Below are positions 12,434 through 23,365 of a stretch of DNA of 64,000 nt, one piece after another. Positions within the stretch are counted from its first letter, which is position 1; each line of letters opens with the position of its first letter. Source of the stretch: Pseudoscleropodium purum (taxonomy: Eukaryota; Streptophyta; Bryopsida; Hypnales; Brachytheciaceae); NCBI GenBank assembly GCA_963969395.1, contig OZ017797.1:34720001-34784000 (forward strand), in the 5' to 3' direction. The translations under genes were made by a program, and so were the position numbers. Under the pieces are notes generated by a model, which saw nothing but the letters and a program-made list of their open reading frames with translations, searched no databases and was not told where the DNA came from.

Positions 12434-12994
12434 TTAGGTCTCTTTGAATTGATTTGAAGGACTGATAATTAGTTGATATGGACAGCCTCTTGTGGAGTGC
12501 ATGAATAAGTTGCAGACAGAGCGCATGGCAGTTGGATTGCAGCTTCAGGAACCTTGGCTCCCAGAGTACCAGGTATTTTTTGTTTTTGAGACTGCAGGTA
12601 TTTATTGGGAGTGACCTAGATGTTGGCTTTCCCAAATTAGAAGGATAGGAATGACAATTTCTATGATAATATTACTCCTCAAAATACCAAAATTGCCAAC
12701 TTATTGCTTTGTCTAGACCAGCTCCTTCTGCGATGGCAGTGTCTTGATTTCTTGTGCTTCGTTGTCATTGTTTTGGTTATGTTTACATTGGAATGAACGC
12801 AAGCTGTTGCATTCTATCTCTGATCAGTCTGATGTGTTGCGGTGTTTCTATCTCTGATACGTAAACTAACCTGTTTTTGATCAAAATTATTTGTCTTTCT
12901 AATGCAGGTTTTACCTTCAAGGACTCATCCAAACATGCAAATGAGTTCCACTGGAGGGTGGGTTCTTAGTGGCATCTGCATAAACAAGACCTAA

Positions 12995-14199
12995 ACGATG
13001 AATAAAGGATGTGAAGGCCATATTCCCAGATTTATTTTAGTTCTTCATTTCCATGTGGAATCAACTAATTGTGGAATCGCTCCATTTACAAGAATCAACT
13101 TTATTTATTTAGGATTTGTTGGTGGGTTTATTAAGTTTGATTTTCCTCCACTTTGGGATATGATTTAGTATCATGGTACAGAAAATGTCTGAGGTGATAT
13201 TTGAAGAATCACAAAATATTCATGGCTGCTCATAGAACTTACATGCCTTGTATTTATGGCAAATGCTTTGTGTTAAAATTGATGGCTATTTCTTGATCAT
13301 TTGGGGTATGTTTGAAATGAAAAAGACTGATCTAGTAATTTTTTTTAACCCTTGATGGACCAAGTGAGTGTTCAATGTATGCAAGAGAACTTGGTGGGTC
13401 AGTATGCACGAAGTCAATTTTGGTCAAATGTTCACAAAATTTTGATAGAAGGTGTTAACATGTATTCCTTAGTGGGAATATTTTCTTTTCCAATTTGATG
13501 CTTGTAGCATGTACAAAACTCCTCTTATAATTTTGAAATTTTGAAGGTATATAACTTACATGATGCAAGATGCAAATGTCAAAAAATAACCATTTGTAGT
13601 GCAAAAATTTCACTCTAGGGGTTCAAGTCTATTGGTCATGTTGAACATGATTGGAAGTAAACTTTTTCTTCTAACCTCAAATGCTATAATATTTTAATCC
13701 ATGCATAATATTTTAATCAAAGATTCAAAAAAAAATTCTATACATTCCCACAATAGTCCAATACAAATTTGAGGAGATGCCTATAATGGATAATCTCCTA
13801 TAATGATACAATAGGGTGCCTATAATGGGCAACAGTGACCTCTATTGTTGTTTGAAAAAGATTTGATTGGCTCACACTTGATTAGGAATATGTTCCAAAG
13901 CTAGCTCTTTTAGGTGAACATATAAGACAAGGATGGGTCCAAATGAAAAATCCACATTTATATTGAATAAAATATTCATTTTAAGAAAAATTCTTCCTCA
14001 AATTCTTCCTCATCCATATTTTCACACACATTAAGCTCAATTTCTCAATGATTCTCTATATCTAACAAGCTAAATTGCTTAAGTTATCTATTATAGATAC
14101 CTCTACTTTAATGTGTGTATGTTGGATCAAGTCTAGACCACATTTGGTCTTGACATTCAAAAGGGGCAAAAACTTTAAATTTTTCACTTGGTGAATAAA
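12995..14199. other. 3' flank of TRM6 remnant and intergenic sequence
   Basis: AT-rich sequence after the TRM6 stop codon. I see no gene, no clear polyadenylation signal and no structured repeat. Confidence 0.5.
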
Positions 14200-14771
14200 T
14201 AAGGGTTGTCACACCTTCTTCTTCCTATTCTCAATCTTCAAAAAATGAGTACATGACACTTTTTCCTTGAATTGCAGAGGGCTCATTTAGAGATTGAGAG
14301 GCTTTTTTCTATGAAGAATGGACCCTCTACATAAACAATGGGCGTGAGGAAGTTTTTGCTTGTACAGTTTTCATCCTCAATGTGCCTTTTTCACCCTAAA
14401 ACATGCTCCTTGATTTATGCTTGCTTTCATCTTCAGTTGGATTTCATGCTCTTTGGTTCTATGCTTCATTGCTTTCTTCTTCATCTTGTTTCTTCTGGTG
14501 AGCTTCTTTTGCCTCTGCCTTCAGTGCTGTACTTCTATGGGTTCTGGAAATGAAGCAGATCGGTTGTTTGATTTTGTGCATGTGAAGACAAATTCTAGGT
14601 TGGTTGAGTGAAGGGAGCTTTGTAATTTGTGTAGGTAAATTTCATTTTCCATTCTTGTTAGGACACAAAAGGTGTGTCACACTTTCATGGAAAAGGGCTC
14701 TCTTGGGGCTTTCCATATCTTCTCATTCTTTATAGAAGTTTCATTCTTTGGAGAAGGTGTGACAACCCTTA
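14200..14771. mobile_element. TIR element (572 bp)
   Basis: The ends TAAGGGTTGTCACACCTTCT (left) and AGAAGGTGTGACAACCCTTA (right) are perfect inverse complements over 20 bases. Flanking 8-mers tgaataaa and tgatgaaa agree at 6 of 8 if one extra base is assigned to the right end, so a hAT-type duplication is possible but not proven. The open stretches near 14338-14611 lie wholly inside this element and resemble no transposase. Confidence 0.65.
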
Positions 14772-14879
14772 ATGATGAAATAGGGTTAGTCACATCTTTT
14801 CCAAATGTGTGAAAAGAGGAGCCAATCAAAATTCAAAAGCCCTTCTACATGAAAAAGGTGTGGCCTCCCATCAAGATCA

Positions 14880-15180
14880 TGTGGTAAGCGAGAAGGAAGC
14901 ATGGCTTTTTTTTTGGCTTTCTAGTGCCATATTGCACCAAAAAAAATAATTTGGCTATAAAATGGCAACAAATCTTGAAGTTCTTTGCCACAAAACTTTG
15001 AATTACAAAAAATCTTGGATGAAATTGCCTAATTGTGGTTGAAAATAGAATTATGGACATGTCATATGTACAAATGTGATTGATTTTTTCTATCTAATTT
15101 GAGGATGAATGTTGAAATTTGAAGCACTACTACAATATTTTTATATCGCCACTTTGGCACTTCATAAAAAATGAAAAAAA
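14880..15180 (-). repeat. Dispersed repeat, inverted copy of 47765-48065
   Basis: The reverse complement of this block matches 47765-48065 along its length, sharing 'caagatttgttgccatttt', 'agccaaattattttttt', and a 'ggcac(t/c)agaaagcca' motif. A third, much weaker relative lies at about 39000-39240. No coding content. Confidence 0.7.
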
Positions 15181-15332
15181 AAAGCCTTGGAAGGGAGGAT
15201 GACACAAAGTGTTCACTTGCGATTTAGTAATTTCTTAGTTGCATTATTGGGAAAGCAACAACACAATTGCTAGGAATGCAATAGCACAACATAACATGAG
15301 GTGAATGTGGCACAACAACTAGGATGAAAGCA

Positions 15333-15758
15333 TCATGGTTGCATGAAAAATTCTTCACATGCATCCTTTTGGATGAATAAGTAAAATTTCATCCATATAT
15401 TGCAGGTTTCATCCATTTTTGTGAATGTAAATAGCTTCATCACTCCAGTCAAGATCCCTTTCTGCACTGCCTCAATTAAATCCTCAATTAAATGAAAGAA
15501 ACCCCTGCAGTCAGTCAGACCCTGCATTGCCATCCTTTGAAGGAGCGTGGCAAGCTCGTCGAAAGTCCTGATTCCCCCAAATTCCAAAGATTCTCACAAC
15601 CCTGCCTCCCAACTGAAGATTCTGAAAAGAACTTGCAATATGTGCATGCACAGGCAATTTCGAGGTTACTTCCTACTGCGGTCAGTGTTACACCAGATAT
15701 CGGAAACATTTCACCGAGAATCCGCCCTGCGGCTAAGCTTATTATTGTAGGTGCGTAG
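15333..15758 (-). other. GC-richer coding-like patch, unassigned
   Basis: Base composition rises sharply against both flanks. On the minus strand 15587-15333 is open for about 84 codons without an upstream ATG in frame (residues such as RTFDELATLLQRMAMQ and HLIEDLIEAVQKG), and a second minus frame is open at 15709-15515 from an ATG. The plus strand is open too at 15492-15758. It could be an exon or gene fragment of unknown family. I do not recognise a domain and cannot choose the strand with certainty. Confidence 0.3.
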
Positions 15759-16435
15759 AGCGGGGGCGCCAGGGTTAGTTGTGTTGTATGGTATAAAATC
15801 TGAGGCCTTTAATTTTAAAATACTCAAATATTCAATAGCTATGGGTAGTTTGGGGCTCAAAAAGTGACTTTTTCAGTTAAAAAAATCACCTTCAAAAAAT
15901 GACTTGAATAAAGTAGTAAAAATAAAATTTCAAAAATCACTCTAGTTAGAACTTAATGTTTTTGAAATTTAAGGGAAAAAATTCTTGTAGAAATCACTAA
16001 TATTCAATCTAAAATTGATTATAGATACAATTTTTAATTTTGGCATCAAATTTTATTGAAAAATATTGGTGTGACCTAACCATAAATAATATTGCATGGA
16101 TATGATATGTGAATCATATTTTACAACTATTATTTGAGATTCATCATTAAATTTTTCTTTTAAGTTGTATTTTATAATATATCTTCAATCTTCCCAATTT
16201 TGGAAATCTAGACTACCTCATGGTCCTTGACCCCTCACCACCTATGGTTTATTTGGCACATAAGTGCATAAGTCTCCAAAAATAGTGTTGCTTACAATAA
16301 TCAAGATAGACTCTAAAGTCTTCACGTCACAAGTGGATCATTTTCCTATAATGTTTGATTGTGGTTCTTTTTATAATTTCATAGTGGATACTTTTTGTCC
16401 CCTTGGGCAGTGAAGGTGGTTAAGGAGGTAAAATA
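15759..16435. other. No gene seen
   Basis: AT-rich sequence without long open frames or recognised repeats. Confidence 0.5.
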
Positions 16436-16439
16436 TAGT

Positions 16440-16880
16440 AGCTTTCATAAGTATTTATACACTTCAAAAATTTCCATAACTAATTCAGAAATTAGATTTT
16501 TCTAATTAATTTCAGATATGTTGAAGTTAAAATAATGCACTTGTATAAAATGATTTTTCAAAACTTTTAAAACACTTATTAATTTTTCATAATTTAATCA
16601 AACTTAGTAGTGAAAAAAACTTTTAATATAAGTAAATTTTTTCAAGATTTTTTTAGTAAGTAGAATGAGAATTCCTTTTCAAATTTTTTGGTAAGAATTT
16701 TGTGAATTTCAAATTTTATTTAGTGAAATATTATTGACTAAAATATAATTTCAAATTTTTATATTTCTTATGATGCACTCAAAAAATCTCCAAAAATTGT
16801 TAGAAATTTGAAATATGTATATATATATTTGATGCAAGTGTATTACTTATGCCACAACATATCTAAATTTGGAAGTGATT
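16440..16880 (+). repeat. Dispersed repeat family R2, copy 1
   Basis: Matches the repeat cluster at 30940-32280. Landmarks in order are 'acacttcaaaaat', 'gttgaagt', 'gcactt', 'aatttaatcaaa(c/t)tta', 'gtagaatgagaattc', 'attgactaaaat' and 'caacatatctaaat'. No coding content. Confidence 0.65.
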
Positions 16881-17097
16881 GATGTGAAACTATAGTAGAA
16901 TATTGGTTGTATGTAGAGTGACTGCAAAGTCAATTTTGCAAAGCACTTCAAAAATATTTGCAACTTCTATATGGAATCTTACGCTATGATTGATGGTGGG
17001 GTGAAGTGTTTAATTCTTCTAGTCCTTGATCTATAAAACCTCTAGACTCAATAATCCAAATTCATAATGGCAATGCTCAATAGTCCCTCAAACATAT

Positions 17098-17412
17098 ATG
17101 GATTCTTTATTTGATATAAATCATCTCACTCACACGGAGAGGGATCTTGATGCATACGTTGTTTTGTGTATCAAAGTTTTCCTTGAGTTCTTCAAGTTGG
17201 CAAGGACAGCCATCAGGCAAGTTATGGGATTCATAGAGGACAAGAGATGTTTCATCACTCTTGCTTTTCAGAAGAATAAGGTAAGGAATTCTCTCGATAG
17301 TAGACACTCACTTACAACTCATAATTGGCATGAGCATATTCAGAAAATGTTCACTCTTGAGAACTTTCTGTATGATGTTGCTTATGACTTAGAAGATGCA
17401 AGCGCAGATTAA
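17098..17412 (+). CDS. Unassigned 104-codon ORF
   Basis: ATG-initiated open frame ending in TAA, in AT-rich surroundings. The predicted product is mixed polar and hydrophobic and has no signal peptide, transmembrane segment or zinc motif that I can see. I do not recognise the family. Its end (YDVAYDLEDA) resembles loosely the tail regions of some plant proteins but nothing definite. It could be one exon of a decayed gene or a chance ORF. Confidence 0.25.
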   Translation: MDSLFDINHLTHTERDLDAYVVLCIKVFLEFFKLARTAIRQVMGFIEDKRCFITLAFQKNKVRNSLDSRHSLTTHNWHEHIQKMFTLENFLYDVAYDLEDASAD

Positions 17413-18649
17413 AACAATTTGTTTTCCTCTCGTCAAACTGAGTGCAAACTAATGAAAATCTTCACCCCAAGTGTGAGCAAGAGTTGACAACCGTGAGAGA
17501 GAGCAAGGCAACAAGGAAGGAAAAATCACGTCAACTTGAAATTTGACACGAACTAGCTGGTCCTACAAGCTCCAGCCTGCAACTGAAAGGGCTTGACACA
17601 GAGACACCCACTATCAGGATGATCCCCCATTTCCAATCACCTAAGCAGTTTAGCTTAACTGTGGCATGGGGAGGTTGAGGAGAAATTTTTTTCGTGTAGA
17701 GAACTAGACTTAAGAAGGATTTTATAATTTTTGACATTTTTTCACTCAAGAACAAAATTATTATAAATTTTTTTCGTGAAGATTCTCTTTGTCCCATTTG
17801 GTCAATCAATAGACAAACCAATTTCCAACCATAGACCGGTTACAAAAGCGATATAGATAATCATTGTGGCTTTCAATGTACATATTGTGATCATTTCATG
17901 GTTTCAATTTATATCTCCGAGCATTCTACTGCTCCTATTGTATGTGAGCTGTCACCTACGGCACAGCTGATCCGAAATGCAACACTCTATACTGCGAAAA
18001 TGGGATGCTGATTGTAAATGGGTCCGCTACTTTACTGCTGTTGTACAGGGAGGCAATTGGGATGTAGGCTTCAAACAAGTGCAGTGATAAGAGAAAAGCT
18101 CCAGTAGATGCATGTGAGCAAGCCTGGAATCCTGTGGGGATTCTTTCTCTTTCTCTGGCCTTTTTGGGGGGGTCGCCAAAATGGAGGAATAGTCCTTCTA
18201 TTAAATTAGACTCTTTGTTTTGTTTGTTTTGTTTGTAAAGTTGAGATCTCCCACACTGTGCGTTTCCTATTCGCATGTTTGGTATCGTTGGAAAGTCAGA
18301 GGAAGGGTGCACAGGCTTAGTTTGGTGGCATTCCGACCTAAGGCATGAAAGTTATTGAATTTTGAAGTTTCTACGAATTAAAAATGAGAAAATTATTTTC
18401 TCTTTTATTTTGATTGTGGCAATGACATAGAGCACATTAGTATCAATTGAGTAAGAATAAAAATATTTTAGTGCGGCTCTACCTTTTGTTGAGCCAAGGA
18501 TGTCCAAGCTGAGAACAAGGGATAAAATTAAAATTTTCCACAAGAATCACACTCGGAAGACCCAAATCCCCTAGAGCGCGAAGTGCTTGGATCTTGGGCT
18601 TTGCCACCTATGTGCACGTGAGCCACCACCTCAGCCATTTGAAGTATGA
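17413..18649. other. No gene seen
   Basis: Intermediate GC content with several short open frames on the minus strand (for example 18312-17956) that carry no recognised domain. Confidence 0.45.
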
Positions 18650-18655
18650 TATATG

Positions 18656-19030
18656 GTAGCCAACCCATTTCTAACCAGAACCCATTCTCATCATATAGGC
18701 TACACTCTTTCCAATTAGCAGGAGAAAAGCAAGAGATTAATTATGGCACAATTTACAATGTCATCATAGTGCATTATGATTGATTGCAATCTCGGTTGAT
18801 TATGCAACCAACCTGTGGTTGGAAATAGGAAGGACCTAAATGACAAAAATAGGTCGAATAGAATCTTCAACTAAAAAATTTACAATAATTAAATTCTAAG
18901 AAATAAAATTCTGGAAAAATATGGAATCCTTCTAAATCCTATTTCTATACATAGGAAAATTCCTGCATTCAAGAAACCTATACTCCAAGATATGTAGAAT
19001 TGCTTAAGTGGTCGAAAACGGGTTGGCTAC
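18656..19030. mobile_element. TIR element family T2, copy 1 (375 bp)
   Basis: Left end GTAGCCAACCCATTTCTAAC and right end (reverse complement GTAGCCAACCCGTTTTCGAC) are imperfect inverted repeats. A 6-bp direct repeat TATATG abuts both ends (18650-18655 and 19031-19036). The internal sequence, read in reverse complement, matches 42180-42580 and 47430-47765. Non-coding, MITE-sized. Superfamily unclear. Confidence 0.65.
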
Positions 19031-19261
19031 TATATGTACTTAGAAGTATTGCAAGTTGACTACAATACTGCTTCACATCCATTAGAGAAATTCTCAACCC
19101 TTTGAAAGGCCACTCCAAAGTGACCAAACCAATCTTTTAATCCTCTACGAATTAGTAGGGGTGCATAGTTACAATGCATGGTTAGAGTGTGTGAACTTCG
19201 TGAAAGACGTCAAGACTTAGAGTAATAAAGGTGTAGTGGAAACCAATTTAATAACAATCGC

Positions 19262-19356
19262 CTAAATTTTATTGAATTTGATTAATTTGCCAATTAATTA
19301 CCTTGTAATACATAAGGTAATTAATTAGAAAAATAATAAAATTCAATAAAATTTAG
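19262..19356. repeat. Short hairpin inverted repeat
   Basis: Arms of about 43 bases (19262-19304 and 19314-19356) are inverse complements with few mismatches around a 9-base loop 'gtaatacat'. The arms contain 'aattaattacctt' and 'attcaataaaattta'. It may be a tiny MITE or a small-RNA precursor. Confidence 0.65.
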
Positions 19357-19565
19357 CAAAATGAAGTGAATTTTCAAGCTAGTTGCCAATAAAATTAGAG
19401 AACTATTATGTTTACTAATTAGTTTCACAAATCTCTTAGGTTTATATGCAAGAAGATGAGAAGAGAAGTTATTTATACAAATGGGATAGTAGTAGGTAAA
19501 ACAATGTATGTGGGATATATAAATTAGGGTTAATAAGAGCACAACTGCTCACAATTAAATCAAAA

Positions 19566-19946
19566 GCACAAATTGTATTCAAAGTTGAATTTCAAAATCC
19601 ATTTAGGCATAGTAGAATGATTTTTTTCAAAAATCTTTAAACTAAACAAAGTTGGAGAATCAAACTAGTTTTCATATCCAAAAATCTTTATGAGGTTTAG
19701 AACCTCCAATAAAAAGTTATGGACAAAATTTGGAGAAGGTATTTGAATTGTCAAAGAAAATTTTCTTTTCAACTTTTTTTAGAGTTTTGTCCATAACTTT
19801 TTTTGGAAGTATTAATACTCAAACAAATTTTTAGAGATGAAAACTAGCTTAATTCATCAACTTTATTTAGTTCAAATTAAAAAAAAAAAAATCATTCTAC
19901 TATGCCTAAATGGAATCTGAAATTTGACTTTGAACACAATTTTTGC
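19566..19946. repeat. Long inverted repeat (foldback), arms of about 180 bp
   Basis: The outer ends 'gcacaaattgtattcaaagt' and 'actttgaacacaatttttgc' are inverse complements, as are 'ggcatagtagaatgattttt' and 'atcattctactatgcc', and the inner segments 'aaaagttatggacaaaa' and 'ttttgtccataacttttt'. The loop is only about 15 bases, so a transcript would form a long stem. No ORF. Confidence 0.75.
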
Positions 19947-20640
19947 ATTTGGCAATGAGTGATCTATCTTCTAAATATCCCAAACCCTTTGAAGATTTGC
20001 CAAGGATAATTGAATTCTCTAATAAATCAAACTCTTAACACTTCCTTCTAACCATATGTCATTGATTTAAGTATATAGCAATGCCATTAATAAATCTCTT
20101 AGTAATAGATGGTATTGGAATATTTATGATGTTTGCCTTTGCATTCATAACTTGATTGGAAAACAAAGTATGCAATAATCAAGGTTAAGGTGCATTACAA
20201 TATTTGAACCTTCATTATTTAACTACTTATATTAGGGTTTTGAACCATTGACATACATCATACATCATGACTTTAGGTGAGCAACAATAAGAAAAAAACA
20301 AATCATTAAGTAAAATTAAATGTAATTGTGGGGTCCTTTCAATTGCTCTACTAGAGTCCTTTGGAGGGCAACAAATTTCTTTAATGCCTTGCTTGATGTG
20401 AAGATTTCTGTAGAATGGACAAGAACCCAGAATGACCTACTTGTATTTATTAAGAGATAGAGTATTCATGAAATTTATGTTGACCTTGCTCATTGTTAAT
20501 GTACTTGTATGTTGTTGTTGAGTGTGCATTTTCTTATGTAGGAGCCTTCCTTTTTAGGAAGACTATCCTATCTTTGCAATTGTTTGGCATAGATATACCA
20601 ATGTTCTTTGCATCTCAAAAGCATCTCTTTCTATATCAAT
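19947..20640. other. No gene seen
   Basis: AT-rich, without recognised repeats or coding domains. Confidence 0.45.
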
Positions 20641-21255
20641 TTAGTACTATTTGCCTAAAAATGAATTTACTTCAAACTTCTATCATGGTATTCATTAGAG
20701 TATTGGAAGGGCCTAGGATAGTAGGGTTGACGAATTTCAACGTCCGCCCCAAAATAGAGTCTGTTTTCCGGACGCACGGACGCTAGCGGACGCAGCGTCC
20801 TGACCACCGTCGGAAAGCGGACGGGCGGGGCGGACGGCCCGACCGCCCGAGGCGGACGCCCAAATCGTGCGGACCAGATCAGTCCGCGCGTCGATCGGAT
20901 GGCTGTAATCGGGCGGACGGACAGGGTGGACAAGCGGACGTTGCATCCGCTGGGACGCGAATGTTAGCGGACGCTGCGGACACAGCGTCCGCGTCCGGAC
21001 GTCCTGTTAACCCTGTAGGATAGGTGTATGCTTCTTTTCTTATTAAAGAGGACAACAAGAACATTGGAATGGAGTATAATAAATGAAATTAGTAATATTT
21101 GCCTTTAATCAAATCTTTCTTCAAACTTCTTCTTCTACCATGGTACAATCATTTCAGCACTAGAAGCATTTGGGGTGGGTACACGTCTCTTTGATATGTA
21201 AGGAATAAGCAATAAGGAAGGTGTCAAGATCATTGGAATGGAGCGTAGTAAACAA
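20641..21255 (+). repeat. Tandem duplication interrupted by a MITE
   Basis: A unit starting 'ttagtactatttgccta' at about 20641 is followed by a second diverged copy starting 'ttagtaatatttgcctt' at about 21089. Both contain 'cttcaaactt', 'atggta' and 'aacattggaatggag' or 'atcattggaatggag'. The first unit is split by the GC-rich element at 20722-21015. Confidence 0.55.
20722..21015 (+). mobile_element. GC-rich hAT-like MITE, copy 1 (294 bp)
   Basis: Starts TAGGGTTGACGAATTTC and ends GTTAACCCTG, flanked by a perfect 8-bp duplication TAGGATAG (20714-20721 and 21016-21023). Eight-base duplications and (C/T)AGGGTTG ends fit the hAT superfamily. The body is far richer in GC than the host and is built from the pentamer GGACG and its complement CGTCC. 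Arg/Pro-rich open frames inside it are a by-product of this composition and not genes. Confidence 0.88.
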
Positions 21256-23170
21256 AGTTGCAATATTGAAGTTACATCTCAAAGCAATCATCCAAGGATT
21301 TTATGTTGCCAAAATTCCTACATTGTTTCAATGGCGGAAGTCATGTTTGCAATGAATTGAAGGAACATGTCGCTCAAGCCCAAGCCCAAGTGCCCAACTA
21401 ACATCCACTTCAAAGGTAGTGCTGCCAAAAGAAAATTCAATGCCTCGAAGAGGTTGCTACATTTTGTCAAAATTTAGAATTTATATTTGCCTAAATTATC
21501 CACACAACTTTATATAAGGTACCAAGGATTCTTTCAAGAAATCGTGACAATCACCAAACATTAAAAAATTGAAATGGAGCCTCTTCATCACACTCTTCCA
21601 ATCTTCATTTAATCCTTGAACGCCAAGGTAGACAATTTATGTTGGATGGATGATACAAAATCAAATTGTATAGGATAGAAGTGCAACTATTCATACTCAA
21701 AATTGGTTTTGGAAAGGGAAGATCTCCTAGAGTAGTTTGACTTGCAATGACTACTTTTGCAATTTTGGAGGTTAGTGATTCACACAATAATAGAAAAGGA
21801 TTGTTTTGAGGGTCACACCTTCGACATTTAAGGGTTAAATTCTAATAAGCCTAGAAGACTTTTGGGTAGGGTATGTAACTTACCAGCCTCCTTCTTGGGT
21901 GTTTACTTTGGTGGTAGGCCAATTGGCAACAATAGATAGTTACACTGTGGTGACAGTACTATCTCTACAGTAGTACAGTACAACATTAGCTTCCCCCGAC
22001 TTGCTTTAGGAAATACTCGCCCTGCAGTCCTGCACTGCCGATATCGGGACTTCAGGGACCTGCTTCGGGGGGTATTGTCTCTCCACTGCCGATATCGGAT
22101 CTTCTCCGATGCGAAGAGGTAGCCATGCAGAGTCACTGCTCCTACTAGTCAACAAATCAGAAAAAGCAAGTCAAAACCAATTTCGGATTGGAGTTATTTC
22201 ACAACACATCGCTCTCTTAATTTGCAGTGTATTTCCGTTATCGGAATTCACTGTCATTATTTCATTACGTTCCGATTCTCGGATCTGAAGATACAAATAC
22301 GTGATCATCCCCCCCAATCCTTTCACTGTCGATCTTTCATTAGTTGCTAGCTTCCTGCACAGCTGCTCCTCCTCAGGCCACTTTGCATGTATAGACGTTC
22401 TTCTGCACTGGCGATCATAACTGGAATTGCATATTTGCACCCAAGCTAGTTCCTCCCTGTCTCACTTCCACAAGCCACAGTGGTCGAGTCCCACTGTCAA
22501 TCTCCCCTGTCATGTCTTCTTGGTACTGCGGGCGCATTTAGTAGCGAATTTAGATATATGTGTAGAGCACTGAAGCTGTCCGTGTATCAATCGATCTGCC
22601 GCTGATGCACTTTGACCGATCTCTGAGTACTCGTGCAGCTAGCTAGTCCCCAGCTAGTAGCGCTCTTTATCACTTAGTATTGCAAATGATTGTTAGAAGT
22701 TGTGCGTGTGTCTATGTGTGTGACACCAATAACGTTTTTGCAACTCTTTGCTTCTATTCTCGAACCTCTCGCTCACAAATATTAGAGATCGTTGCATGAT
22801 TGCTCACCACATATCTTTGCCACTTGCAAGTATTTGGTTCCGAAGTTTCATATTTGCAATTTGCATTGTTGAGCTCGTCAGTAGGCTTGCACGCACTTAC
22901 CTGCGAGTCGATTGGCAACTGTCTCGAGACGAGGCTACAAGTTGACCTCAGATAGCGTAGATACACCTTGGTAGCTGCAGCACTTCTTAATTTGGAAGAA
23001 CCCCCAAAGCTGTACGTCTTGATCGAGTGAGTTGTACATGCTGCAAGCTTCCCACAAACCTTTCCAATTGATTGCTTACCTGGTTCAGTACGTTCTAGCT
23101 GATCAGAGTACGTGAGAAACGCTAGCTAATCCTTTGCTTTAATTTCTCCACTTCAACGCCGACTTTTTCC
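21024..23170. other. Intergenic; upstream region of the 23171 gene
   Basis: From about 21900 on GC content and CpG frequency rise. A 15-base motif 'cactgccgatatcgg' occurs twice (near 22034 and 22085). A short ATG frame on the minus strand near 22124 ends after about 26 codons. No larger gene is recognisable. The last several hundred bases probably include promoter and leader of the small acidic gene. Confidence 0.4.
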
Positions 23171-23365
23171 ATGGATGCCCCTGGTGCACCCAACCATGCA
23201 CTGGCTCCTTGGATTGAGCTCCACCCAAGGATGACATTCAGCGATGACGAGTGGGAGGACATGTGGAACCCCAGGCCCCGCCAACCGCCTGCTCAAAACG
23301 ACGACGAGAGTGACGGAGAAGATTCCGAAGGAGACGACGAAGTGGGAGATGAATTTATCATGTGA
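23171..23365 (+). CDS. Acidic microprotein, W-type (family member A, 64 aa)
   Basis: ATG in a good plant context (ccATGG). The head contains LAPWIELHPRMTFS, then DDEWEDMW and PRPRQPP, and is followed by a tail of about 23 residues that is mostly Asp/Glu/Ser/Gly. The same head order, APW-x2-LHP-x2-TFS-x2-EWE-x2-W-x-P, occurs in the minus-strand gene at 34427-34720, so the frame is conserved in an independent copy. No signal peptide, membrane segment or cysteine. Role unknown: a short aromatic head plus an acidic tail could serve as a protein-binding peptide, histone-chaperone-like or activation-like module, but that is inference. It is not a family I can name. Single exon as far as can be seen, in a GC-richer island. 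Confidence 0.65.
   Translation: MDAPGAPNHALAPWIELHPRMTFSDDEWEDMWNPRPRQPPAQNDDESDGEDSEGDDEVGDEFIM

Larger units (their letters stand above)
6488..12994 (+). pseudogene. TRM6: TRM6 (tRNA m1A58 methyltransferase non-catalytic subunit), unprocessed pseudogene
   Basis: TRM6 pairs with catalytic TRM61 to make m1A58 in tRNA. Exon-sized matches occur in order: 6488-6585 (GCVVLLDINNGNKLTFAHL), 6721-6841 (KIGN..LVGHPFGAIF), ~7205-7347 (DNWALIDNNTGQTL), ~7755-7820 (EKAIMDALVANSA), 7924-7994 (QKKQKKYAPRVVVKRP), ~8153-8234 (CEAYFAKDPN), 8428-8552 (KVLVLDMLGGLLTTSI), 8794-8887 (PPTIDMVRIFNFN), a variable linker at 9182+ and 9321-9463, ~10640-10734 (ASEADIKC*AHEEFT), ~10845-10955 (LLPLLAPSAPFVVYHPYLQ), 12486-12572 (LQEPWLPEYQ) and 12908-12994 (VLPSRTHPNMQMSS, then stop). 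Several GT-AG borders keep phase, notably the last three exons. Lesions: TAA at 6790-6792, TAG at 10712-10714, a frameshift near 8226, one near 10850, a lost acceptor before 6721 and a phase clash between 7347 and 7755. Introns are retained, so this is not a retrocopy. Two transposons lie inside. Identity is firm. Loss of function is very likely unless these are assembly errors. Confidence 0.85.

Noticed and set aside
11974..12635. Overlapping ORFs of 76-112 codons on both strands
   Set aside because: They fall on the hairpin array and GC-rich end of the Harbinger-like element and on TRM6 exon DNA read in the wrong frame or strand.
12486..12994. Intact TRM6 3' exons as evidence of a functional gene
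   Set aside because: The last three exons are in phase, but upstream stops and frameshifts would prevent a full protein.
14338..14611. Hydrophobic ORFs suggesting a small membrane protein
   Set aside because: They lie inside the TIR element 14200-14771, overlap in two frames and have no recognised family.
20667..21064. Arg/Pro/Ala-rich minus-strand ORFs
   Set aside because: They follow from the GGACG/CGTCC composition of the MITE at 20722-21015 and run across its borders.
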